Source: Deltaproteobacteria bacterium (GTDB lineage: Bacteria > Bdellovibrionota > FAC87 > UBA2466). Taken from it: DNA of 8,115 nucleotides. Position numbers and translations under genes: made by a program. Positions within the stretch are counted from its first letter, which is position 1; every line of letters begins with the position of its first letter. The stretch lies in the NCBI GenBank assembly GCA_013205415.1, contig JABMMY010000278.1, forward strand, positions 1 through 8,115. The letters are read 5' to 3'. The notes under the pieces are model-generated. The model searched no databases and had not been told where the DNA came from. It worked only from the letters and a program-made list of their open reading frames with translations. Positions 1 to 6,720 of the stretch are shown here, piece by piece.

Positions 1-12
1 GTTTTATGTAGT

Positions 13-1317
13 TCATGATTCAAGTACCTTTTTATAAATATGGTCAAGATGCTGAAAGTAATAGGTGGGATCAAAAATATTTTCCAAATCTGACTGCCCA
101 GATTTCCCTAAAATCGTCATCACGGCGGAGTCAGATTTTAATAGATTTAAAAATAAAGTTTTTTTGTCCAGTGCCTCTAAAGCATTCCTTTGGATGATCT
201 CGTAAGCCTCATCTCTGGCCATTCCCTTTTCAACTAATAGAAGAAGAGCTCTCTGAGAAAAAACAACTCCCTGGAGTTGATTCAAGTTTGCTTTCATCCG
301 ATCGGGGAAAACCTCCAGGTGAGTTAAAAGTGAATGGAGTCGTCCTAGCATATAATCACTTAAGATATTGGCATCGGGACCTATGATCCTCTCCACTGCA
401 GAGTGGCTGATGTCTCTCTCGTGCCAAAGGGCACAGTTTTCCATGGCGGGAATTACCATACCTCTTAAAAGCCTGGCAATCCCAGTAAGGTTTTCTGCAC
501 TAATAGGATTTCTTTTGTGGGGCATCGCAGAGGAACCTTTTTGTCCTTTTGAGAATCCCTCTCTCACTTCACCGACTTCGGTTCGCTGCAGATGCCTTAA
601 TTCAACCGCAATAGCCTCTACACAGGAGGCTAGTAATGCTAGGGCTGAAAAGTAGGATGCATAACGATCACGAGAAATGACCTGGGTAGAGATATTATCT
701 GGTACGAGATCTAACTTTTCACAAACATATTTTTCAACTTCAGGAGGCACATGAGCATAATTTCCTACAGCACCACTTAATTTTCCTACCGAGATCTGTA
801 ACTTTGCATCCTGAATTCGAGTGTATGATCTCTTTAGCATGTCATGCCATAAAAGCCATTTTAAACCCATCGTCATCGGTTCGGCGTGAATGCCGTGGGT
901 TCGGCCAATGATCGGAATGTATTTATCTCTGAGCGCATTTTCTTGGGTAACTCTAAGACAGAGTCCCAATTCCTCTAAAATAATTTCTGCCGATTTTTTC
1001 AGTCGATAGGAGAATGCGGTATCTAATACATCACTACTAGTGAGCCCTAGATGAAGATAACGACCTGCCTCACCGATATGACTTTGCACATTGGAAACAA
1101 AAGCGGCAACGTCATGCTTGGTCTCCTTTTCAATTTCTAAAATAGTAACCGAATTAAAATTAGCCTTTTCTTTGATTTGCTTTAGTGCAGTATCAGGAAT
1201 TTTACCGATCTTAGCCCAGCCTTCGCACGCAAGAACCTCAATATCTAACCAAGTTCTAAATTGAGATTCCTCAGTCCAGACGTTTGCCATTTTAGGGCGG
1301 CTATACCTGGTAATCAC
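13..1317 (-). CDS. purB: Adenylosuccinate lyase (PurB)
   Basis: This cytoplasmic enzyme of purine synthesis splits fumarate from SAICAR (giving AICAR) and from adenylosuccinate (giving AMP). The 434-residue length is normal for the Bacillus/Thermotoga-type family. Fumarase/aspartase superfamily landmarks are visible in order: KHDV at residues 67-70 (His68), TSSDVLDT at 93-100, HGIHAEPMT at 141-149 with the catalytic His141, and the signature loop SSAMPHKRNP at 262-271, which carries the catalytic serine. The His numbering matches that of well-studied family members. The start is a GTG giving MITRYSRPKM, the usual PurB N-terminus, and an AAGGAG Shine-Dalgarno lies 5 bases upstream; the next Met is at residue 10 and would cut off conserved sequence. 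It is the last of three same-strand genes, 28 bp after the exported-protein gene, so it is probably cotranscribed with two envelope genes, an unusual setting for purB. The stop is TGA. No odd residues were seen. Confidence 0.97.
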   Translation of the reverse strand: MITRYSRPKMANVWTEESQFRTWLDIEVLACEGWAKIGKIPDTALKQIKEKANFNSVTILEIEKETKHDVAAFVSNVQSHIGEAGRYLHLGLTSSDVLDTAFSYRLKKSAEIILEELGLCLRVTQENALRDKYIPIIGRTHGIHAEPMTMGLKWLLWHDMLKRSYTRIQDAKLQISVGKLSGAVGNYAHVPPEVEKYVCEKLDLVPDNISTQVISRDRYASYFSALALLASCVEAIAVELRHLQRTEVGEVREGFSKGQKGSSAMPHKRNPISAENLTGIARLLRGMVIPAMENCALWHERDISHSAVERIIGPDANILSDYMLGRLHSLLTHLEVFPDRMKANLNQLQGVVFSQRALLLLVEKGMARDEAYEIIQRNALEALDKKTLFLNLLKSDSAVMTILGKSGQSDLENIFDPTYYFQHLDHIYKKVLES

Positions 1318-1322
1318 AAAGG

Positions 1323-1328
1323 CTCCTT
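1323..1328 (-). promoter_or_regulatory. Shine-Dalgarno sequence of purB (AAGGAG)
   Basis: The minus strand reads AAGGAG, then five bases, then GTG. This near-perfect ribosome binding site supports the non-ATG start of purB and shows that the organism does use Shine-Dalgarno initiation, unlike the apparently leaderless genes elsewhere in the window. Confidence 0.8.
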
Positions 1329-1345
1329 GTTATGGCGACTTCCTA

Positions 1346-2380
1346 CTACTCTTTTTGTGAACTATCCTCACTAAGAGTTAACACGGTATCAAGAAGAGTG
1401 TTGCGCGCAAAATCAATTCCAAAGGGAATAGTCAAAGTAAAATCTGCAGCGGTATAGTATCGAAAATAACCTAGATTATTCACATACCACATTCCTTGGA
1501 GTAGCAGGACCTCGCGTTGCAAAGTCGCAGATTCAGTTCCGCTTGCCGCGTGAATTTTTAATTCTGGAGTTGGAAAATTGGCTGGCTTTTTCACAGTTTC
1601 AAATCTCATCACAAACTCTTTAAAGTTGTCCTTTTCTTTTGATTCAAAAATATTTTTAAAGATATACCAAAATCCTACTGGTAGTCCCAAAGCGACCGGG
1701 CCCCTGACTCCAGCAAACCCGAAAAATGGATTGACCTCTATCTTTTCCTTGGGAGGTAAGAGTTCCCCAGTTTCCATATCTATTTCACTAAATTCAAGGA
1801 GCGCTTTAAAGCCACCCGATTTTCCAGGATACCGTTTGATATTTTTTAAGCGAGCAACCGCCTGATCAAAAATTTGATTTAATGTAGCCTCATCTTTATG
1901 ATGACCGATAAAACAGGAGCCATCGGTAATATACCAATATTCTTTTTTATTGGTAATCACGATTTTTTTCTCTAGGTCTTGCGTGGCACAGGAGCCACAC
2001 ATTTCAGTCTTAGCCAGTAAAATCTTTCGGCTCTGATCCATTTTTTCCTCAGCACGGTCACTGATTTCGGCCGGATTCTTTGCACTAATTGAGTCGTTCA
2101 GCTCTTTTTTATCCGATAGATATTTTGCCTCGGCAGATTTAAGCTCCTCTTGGCATTGAGATTGTTCTAATCGGCCACCAAAAAATTTTTCTACGGAAAG
2201 ACCTTTGGTAAGTTTTAAATCTTCTCCAGGGTTTGGAATTACAGGGCGTTGACCTGCCGGTGCTGCACCTGCAATTACAGGAGTCATAAAGAGAATGGCA
2301 AGCATCGACTGAACTAGCATTGACCTTCCTTTAATTTGTGAAAAATAATGGCTTTTCGATTCATTGTTGTTAGATACCAT
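1346..2380 (-). CDS. Exported protein of unknown function with four cysteines
   Basis: I do not recognise this family. From the ATG at 2380 it has 344 residues. A polar N-terminal stretch of about 20 residues is followed by a hydrophobic segment (residues 21-38) ending in AGAAPAG, a plausible signal peptidase I site near residues 40-42, so the protein is probably periplasmic or secreted. Residues about 72-125 are charged, helix-rich and possibly coiled. The mature part has four cysteines (76, 128, 131, 156), with 128/131 forming CGSC; these could form disulfides or bind a metal or cofactor. A Gly/Pro/aromatic-rich hydrophobic patch spans 217-243. The open frame extends upstream to an ATG at 2470 inside the preceding gene, but that start would bury the signal peptide some 50 residues in. 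The ATG at 2380 has an AAGGGG site and sits 20 bp after the upstream stop, so it is preferred. It lies in the middle of an apparent operon with a large lipoprotein gene and purB. Confidence 0.8.
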   Translation of the reverse strand: MVSNNNESKSHYFSQIKGRSMLVQSMLAILFMTPVIAGAAPAGQRPVIPNPGEDLKLTKGLSVEKFFGGRLEQSQCQEELKSAEAKYLSDKKELNDSISAKNPAEISDRAEEKMDQSRKILLAKTEMCGSCATQDLEKKIVITNKKEYWYITDGSCFIGHHKDEATLNQIFDQAVARLKNIKRYPGKSGGFKALLEFSEIDMETGELLPPKEKIEVNPFFGFAGVRGPVALGLPVGFWYIFKNIFESKEKDNFKEFVMRFETVKKPANFPTPELKIHAASGTESATLQREVLLLQGMWYVNNLGYFRYYTAADFTLTIPFGIDFARNTLLDTVLTLSEDSSQKE

Positions 2381-2388
2381 AGAGCTAT

Positions 2389-2396
2389 CCCCTTCT
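2389..2396 (-). promoter_or_regulatory. Ribosome binding site (AGAAGGGG) deciding the start at 2380
   Basis: On the minus strand AGAAGGGG lies 8 bases before the ATG at 2380, in the 20-bp gap after the upstream gene's TGA. This is why the shorter reading of the exported protein is chosen over the ATG at 2470. Confidence 0.6.
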
Positions 2397-2400
2397 GAAT

Positions 2401-4863
2401 TCAACTTTTCGTTAGGTTTTTTATCAAGGAAAACAGGTTCCCGAGTTCTCGAGTTTGCTCCCATTTCCATAAGACCAACGCCAAGCGTTGCATACGATCA
2501 CTTTTGATATGACTCAAAACTTTAAGAACATCTCTGAGATCTCCGTGGTGTTCAAGTTGCTGGAGATCGGAGGCCATCTGAAACAGAGTTTTTGAATCAT
2601 TCAAATCTACTAGGACATGAAAGAGTTCTGGAAAGGTTTCAGAAGTTAACAGTTTTCTTATCCATTCCTGCTCCTGTGAAGTTAGAAGCACATTCCAGTG
2701 TTCTGTTTCACTTAACAGAACTAAACTTGAAATCGTTTTATGGTGTGGCACGATCACGTCACGGAAAAATGAAAATAGTTCAGTTACTCCTACCTCTTTG
2801 TTTCCAAAAATAGAATTGAGCGCAAGAAGGAGACTCTGTTCCTGTTTAGGAGTCGTTCCAGCTAATATTTCCAAGATAGCTGAGTTATAAGATGTCTGAT
2901 TGAGACCTTGAAAGATACTAGGATATTTTGGTTTTGATTCGGTCACTTCAAAAAGCTTGGTTGAGTTTAAAAAAGAAAATATTGCAGTGAGGTTTTTCAC
3001 ATCTCGATTTCGACTATTCACCAGAATATAGTGGTAGAACTCGAGCAGACTCAATGCCTGAGGGGCGTGGGCATCTAATTCGTAAATAACTTGAAGGGTC
3101 TGTAAAATAGAATCTAAAAGCTCGGCACTTTCTGGATTTGTGGCGTACAGGCTTTTGATCTGCTCTCTGTCTTCTTGGGAGAGCGTTCCTATTTGTAAAT
3201 CCTCAAATAAAAAGGTTTTTATTTTTCGCAGATTATGAAAGGACACCCCCTTGATAAAAACCTGAATACTATTTAGCATGTTAGGGGTTTCCAGATCTGC
3301 GAGATTGAAGGGCAAAGGATCGCTACTAGGTCTGGTAAAAAGATAGCCGATAGACGCTATCAGAGGAACAGGATCGGCAAAGGGATGGGCTCGGTGAAGT
3401 GAAACGATAGTTAGAGTGAGTGCCTTTTTAAGCGACGAGGCATTATTGGTGGTCGTAAATTTAGTAAGAGTCGATCCGAAGCTCTCCTGTTTAACGCTTA
3501 ATTTTAAATCATTAGAGAATTCTTCTAGACCCAAAAGTTTTAGCTCAGCTTCGATCAGTGGAGATAAAATTAATTTTTTGTCAGAATCTTTTTTGGGTTT
3601 TCCGTCGGGAGTAAGATCTAATAAATTAAGAGTGAAGGAGAAGGGTTTAATGGGATTGGTCCAGAAGGCCTCATGGAAATCGAGTTCGGCTAACTGGGTT
3701 ATCTCTCCTGCATTTACCTTTGCAAATTCTTCAAACCATTTGACTAATAAAAAAGAGTTTAAAGTGACTGAGGGGTCTCTATTGGGGCGAGAGCCATTCG
3801 CCATCTTTTCCATCGAAAACTGAATTCTATTAAATAGGTGAATAAAATTTGGAGTGGGAGGATCGAACGGTGTTTTTCTGGGAAGAGCTAACCAAAATTT
3901 GGCATCTAGTACTTCATTATCAAAGGGGTCCTTAATCGTTTCTCTGATAAATCCAGAAACTCCACCCAGAATCATGGGTTCAAATCTCTCGGCAAGTAAT
4001 CTCACCAGGGTTTCACCAGTTTCAGTTTTTAGGGACTCCTGGGCATTTAAAAAAAGTCCGTTGCTGGATTGGTTTAATATTTTCGCTAATGTGAGCCAGC
4101 GAGTTAGTATAGACGGTGTTTTTGAATTAGATGAGACAGCTAATAGAAGTGACTCGCTTAGTTCTTTAAAAGCGGAGCCTCCTTTTTCCTCTTGTATTTG
4201 GTGTAGCGCGAAGAATAAATTCTTTCCTAATTCGCTCTGCTGAAGTGATTTTGTCATTAGGGTAACCTCTTTTTCAAAAGAGGGATCCTGTATGGCCTTA
4301 GTGATATCGGGCCATAAAAGGGAGTTGTGACCGAATAAAGATGGGGCTGGCATCGGTGGAATCTTCAATTGGGAAATAGCCCGGTTCCATTCGGGATCAA
4401 ATAAAAAATAACTATGGATCAGAAGATTAGGAAGGCTTGAATGGGTTAGCGTGGATCTGAGAAATAAATTAAAGGACGGGAGCCCATCATTTTTTGTGAA
4501 AGAATCTAGTTTTTGATTCAGGGTTGAGAAAGTTTTTGAAAGTATGCGAGCTTCAAGAAGCGAAGGTAATCCATCAGAATTTAGTGCCTCTTGATAAAGA
4601 TATCGATTAATGGCGCTGCCTAAAACTTCGAGGTCATGAGACGATGCGTTTTTTAAACCATTTTTAATTCCATTTAAATTGCCTTTGGTATTAAGCGATT
4701 CAAAAATTTTTCTAATGTCTTCGACAGTGAGAGTGTTTCTTAATGCGATATCGGGGGAGGAACTATTTTTAAAGTTTTCTAAGACAGGAAGAGACGGCGG
4801 CTGGGAACAACCGAGAACCCCCAACCCCAAGCAGAGAAAAAAACCTCTAAAAATCTTTTGCAT
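2401..4863 (-). CDS. Large lipoprotein of unknown function (820 aa)
   Basis: I do not recognise this protein. Its N-terminus MQKIFRGFF, a short hydrophobic core and VLGC (Cys19) form a lipoprotein signal peptide. The +2 residue is Ser, not Asp, so outer-membrane sorting is expected in a proteobacterium. The rest, about 800 residues, has no further transmembrane segment and apparently no other cysteine. It is rich in Leu, Ser, Phe and Lys in short amphipathic stretches, suggesting an all-helical, possibly solenoid-like fold, though no clear repeat was seen by eye. The ATG at 4863 is chosen because the signal peptide starts there. The frame extends to a TTG at 4899, but that TTG is part of the promoter -35 box, so it would lie outside the mRNA. 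No Shine-Dalgarno precedes the ATG. It is the first gene of the apparent operon ending in purB; the next gene follows after 20 bp. The role is unknown; a structural or predator/surface function would be speculation. Confidence 0.82.
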   Translation of the reverse strand: MQKIFRGFFLCLGLGVLGCSQPPSLPVLENFKNSSSPDIALRNTLTVEDIRKIFESLNTKGNLNGIKNGLKNASSHDLEVLGSAINRYLYQEALNSDGLPSLLEARILSKTFSTLNQKLDSFTKNDGLPSFNLFLRSTLTHSSLPNLLIHSYFLFDPEWNRAISQLKIPPMPAPSLFGHNSLLWPDITKAIQDPSFEKEVTLMTKSLQQSELGKNLFFALHQIQEEKGGSAFKELSESLLLAVSSNSKTPSILTRWLTLAKILNQSSNGLFLNAQESLKTETGETLVRLLAERFEPMILGGVSGFIRETIKDPFDNEVLDAKFWLALPRKTPFDPPTPNFIHLFNRIQFSMEKMANGSRPNRDPSVTLNSFLLVKWFEEFAKVNAGEITQLAELDFHEAFWTNPIKPFSFTLNLLDLTPDGKPKKDSDKKLILSPLIEAELKLLGLEEFSNDLKLSVKQESFGSTLTKFTTTNNASSLKKALTLTIVSLHRAHPFADPVPLIASIGYLFTRPSSDPLPFNLADLETPNMLNSIQVFIKGVSFHNLRKIKTFLFEDLQIGTLSQEDREQIKSLYATNPESAELLDSILQTLQVIYELDAHAPQALSLLEFYHYILVNSRNRDVKNLTAIFSFLNSTKLFEVTESKPKYPSIFQGLNQTSYNSAILEILAGTTPKQEQSLLLALNSIFGNKEVGVTELFSFFRDVIVPHHKTISSLVLLSETEHWNVLLTSQEQEWIRKLLTSETFPELFHVLVDLNDSKTLFQMASDLQQLEHHGDLRDVLKVLSHIKSDRMQRLALVLWKWEQTRELGNLFSLIKNLTKS

Positions 4864-4870
4864 GGGCGGG

Positions 4871-4899
4871 AATATAATGGTTTTTACGCTTGGTGTCAA
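4871..4899 (-). promoter_or_regulatory. Sigma70-type promoter of the lipoprotein-purB operon
   Basis: On the minus strand TTGACA (4894-4899) and TATATT (4871-4876) are separated by exactly 17 bases. The -35 box is a perfect consensus match and the -10 box matches at five of six positions. Only seven bases (CCCGCCC) separate the -10 from the ATG at 4861-4863, so transcription should begin at or next to the A of the start codon, giving a leaderless mRNA. The G+C-rich discriminator is the kind associated with stringent-response sensitivity in E. coli; applying that here is inference. The region upstream of the -35 is AT-rich. Confidence 0.75.
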
Positions 4900-4987
4900 T
4901 TTGGCGATTGTTTAATTTTATCGCATCATAACTCATTAAAAATATTAACTAAAATATCAGCGAATTGGGGGGACGGAGGTCTCTAAA

Positions 4988-5956
4988 TCAATCCCCTTCT
5001 ATCAGGCGAATGGCCTTAGCCAAGCGAGCGCCTTCTTTATAGCCTGAAAAGATAGCGAGGCGTTTTTGTTCGAAATTAGTGGGGGAGGTATGAAGCTGAA
5101 TATGGCCTATCAAAGTAGCCTCTTTAAGCTCTTTTCCCATGCTTTTTTTGAGCGATGAAAGGTAAAGCTGTCGAAAAACACCATCACTTGAGTCTTTTTT
5201 CCCACTTTTTAGAAAATCAAAATAGTCGGTATACATTTCAACTGCGACGATAATTTTACCCCCGCGTTTTTTTGCTTCATCTACATCCATTCCCTGCAAA
5301 GATTGAATCCATTCTCGCTTGTCTGTTTGGGGATAGGGACGAAAAATTCCGGGTATAGACATAGTTTTTAAAAGAGGGGTTCTCCATTCTCCACGATCAT
5401 AAATATCATTTTCATCTCCTTCAGTATTTGCAGCAGAGATAACTAAGGGAACCTTTGATTCATTAATCTCCTTTTGTTTAAAATTAGATTCCACCAATGA
5501 CGAAAGTCTTTCGTGGGCCGCATAACCTTTACTAGGATCAAAAATACTAGCTTTATAAAAATCTTTTTCTTGAAGTCGCATGGCAAACCACTCTAAATCA
5601 TGGACACTTTTTAGAAATCCATTGGCTAATGCAAACAGGGTGGGCCATCCCGTAGTAATAATAGATTCAACTTCAATACCCTCTTCATAAAATCTTTTTA
5701 ATAGCCCTACCGTTGCAAAACTTGCGACACCCGCGCCCCCTAAAACCAAGGTGATTTTTCGCTTTTCAATATGAGGCTTAGCAGGCTCTACGTGATTGGA
5801 ATTGATATTTTCTGTTACCGTATTCTCGGGATTGGTCACTAAGGCACTTGAGGGTTGAGAATCTGAGGAACCTCCTGGCTTAATACGAAATAAAGAGCAG
5901 CTGGAAAGCAGCAGTGTAAACGATAAAAATAAGGTGATTTTTTTAAATAGGTTCAT
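4988..5956 (-). CDS. Patatin-fold lipoprotein lacking catalytic residues (probable pseudoenzyme)
   Basis: The start MNLFKK, a hydrophobic core and LLLSSC (Cys20, +2 Ser) make a lipoprotein signal, probably for the outer membrane. A low-complexity linker to about residue 60 precedes a patatin-like domain, recognisable from its oxyanion-loop strand (LGGAGVAS, 72-79), the region equivalent to the nucleophile elbow (IITTGWPTL, 99-107), VPLVISAAN, MSIPGIFRPY (199-208) and DEAKKRGGKIIVAVEM. Patatins normally need GGGxRG, GxSxG and DG[GA]. Here Arg-Gly is Ala-Ser, the elbow Ser aligns with Gly103, and the Asp position reads WIQS with no DG. Phospholipase activity is therefore unlikely and a binding or scaffold role is inferred. 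The gene overlaps the end of tlyA by 14 bp. A GGAG lies 13 bases before this ATG, rather far. Starts at 5977 (ATG) or 5983 (GTG, with AGG 8 bases upstream) are possible but make a less typical signal peptide. Confidence 0.78.
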   Translation of the reverse strand: MNLFKKITLFLSFTLLLSSCSLFRIKPGGSSDSQPSSALVTNPENTVTENINSNHVEPAKPHIEKRKITLVLGGAGVASFATVGLLKRFYEEGIEVESIITTGWPTLFALANGFLKSVHDLEWFAMRLQEKDFYKASIFDPSKGYAAHERLSSLVESNFKQKEINESKVPLVISAANTEGDENDIYDRGEWRTPLLKTMSIPGIFRPYPQTDKREWIQSLQGMDVDEAKKRGGKIIVAVEMYTDYFDFLKSGKKDSSDGVFRQLYLSSLKKSMGKELKEATLIGHIQLHTSPTNFEQKRLAIFSGYKEGARLAKAIRLIEGD

Positions 5957-6698
5957 AAAATAATAGATACTCCACATTACCACTTTTTTTACCTGTTAGG
6001 GGGGAGGTTTCAGGCCCCCCTTTTAAAGCAAGCCCCTGAGCCATCATAAAGATGGAAAAATCATTCATCGCACCTACTACATCGGCATCTTCTTTAACGA
6101 CACCACCCTTTAAAATATTATCGGCCGATAGCTCAAACTGAGGTTTAAATAAAAGAATCCATTGTTTAGCCTGTGCACATTGCAAAACTAAATTGGGAAT
6201 GATGGCACGCAAAGATATAAAAGAAACATCGGAAACTATAATCTCAATTTGTTTTGCCTCTATCGAAAGTGTCATCAATTGCTCTAGGGTGATGAGTCTT
6301 GCATTGTGTTTTTCGACGACAGAAACTCTGGTATCCTTGCGTAACTTAGAATCTAATAACCCATATCCTACATCTACCGCGAAAACGTGTTTTGCCCGAT
6401 TTTTAAGTAGGCAATCTGTAAAGCCACCTGTGGAACTTCCAATATCTAAGCACACTTTATTTTGAGGATTGATATTAAAACGGTGCAAACCATGCTTGAG
6501 TTTATCTCCAGCACGACTCACAAACTCCGTTTTTTTCCCGCGAATAGATAAGAGGGTTTCATTTTCTAAAAGGGTGCCTGGTTTGTCTATTCTTTGGTTT
6601 TCACTCCAAACGATTCCTTCCATTAGAAAAGCACGTGCCTCTTCAACAGTAGCCGCTAGTCCTCGGTCCACCAATAGAATGTCTGCTCGTTTTTTCAT
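5943..6698 (-). CDS. tlyA: TlyA-family rRNA 2'-O-methyltransferase
   Basis: TlyA proteins are SAM-dependent 2'-O-methyltransferases that in mycobacteria modify cytidines of 16S and 23S rRNA; they are often mislabelled hemolysin A. The 251-residue length is typical. An N-terminal S4 RNA-binding domain (about residues 3-55, RADILLVDRGL) and the linker motif SRAGDKL (61-67) lead into an FtsJ/RrmJ-type Rossmann domain: SAM motif DIGSSTGGFT (85-94), AVDVG (107-111), SDVSFIS (156-162), FKPQFE (184-189) and GNVEYLL near the end. The K-D-K-E catalytic set can be placed at Lys66, Asp157, Lys185 and Glu243, so the enzyme looks intact. The ATG at 6698 has no convincing Shine-Dalgarno. Its start is only 22 bp from the divergent sensor gene, so its promoter must reach into that gene; a weak candidate (TTGTAA 6733-6738, CAATCT 6710-6715, 17-bp spacer) is visible. 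The downstream lipoprotein gene overlaps its end. Whether it modifies one or both rRNA subunits cannot be told. Confidence 0.93.
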   Translation of the reverse strand: MKKRADILLVDRGLAATVEEARAFLMEGIVWSENQRIDKPGTLLENETLLSIRGKKTEFVSRAGDKLKHGLHRFNINPQNKVCLDIGSSTGGFTDCLLKNRAKHVFAVDVGYGLLDSKLRKDTRVSVVEKHNARLITLEQLMTLSIEAKQIEIIVSDVSFISLRAIIPNLVLQCAQAKQWILLFKPQFELSADNILKGGVVKEDADVVGAMNDFSIFMMAQGLALKGGPETSPLTGKKSGNVEYLLFYEPI

Positions 6699-6705
6699 TT
6701 CAATG

Positions 6706-6714
6706 TGCTAGATT
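6706..6714 (+). promoter_or_regulatory. Candidate extended -10 promoter of the sensor gene
   Basis: TGC followed by TAGATT forms an extended -10 element ending six bases (GCCCGA) before the ATG at 6721. No good -35 lies 16-18 bases upstream, which an extended -10 can tolerate. If used, transcription would start at about the A of the ATG, again a leaderless mRNA behind a G+C-rich discriminator. The -10 is not a strong match (four of six), so this is a candidate only. Confidence 0.4.
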
Positions 6715-6720
6715 GCCCGA

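Noticed and set aside
368..655. Plus-strand open frame opposite purB
   Set aside because: It is antisense to the conserved core of purB, including the SSAMPHKRNP loop, so its openness follows from purB codon use.
2381..2470. Longer start of the exported protein at the ATG at 2470
   Set aside because: It overlaps the upstream gene by 70 bp, has a charged N-terminus that pushes the signal peptide inward, and ignores the AAGGGG site before 2380.
3416..4243. Two plus-strand open frames (3416-3823 and 3854-4243) opposite the large lipoprotein gene
   Set aside because: They lie wholly inside a well-supported minus-strand gene with signal peptide and promoter, have no ribosome binding site, and their translations look like reverse-strand noise rather than a domain.
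4864..4899. Longer lipoprotein start at the TTG at 4899
   Set aside because: This TTG is the first half of the -35 box and the extra residues would bury the signal peptide.
4941..4957. Possible terminator hairpin after the patatin-like gene (AATAT/ATATT stem)
   Set aside because: The stem is five A-T pairs only with a seven-base loop; it is too weak to call an intrinsic terminator despite a few T residues after it on the minus strand.
6193..6711. Two plus-strand open frames opposite tlyA
   Set aside because: Both are antisense to conserved TlyA motifs, and the second ends at the tlyA start; no initiation signal was found.
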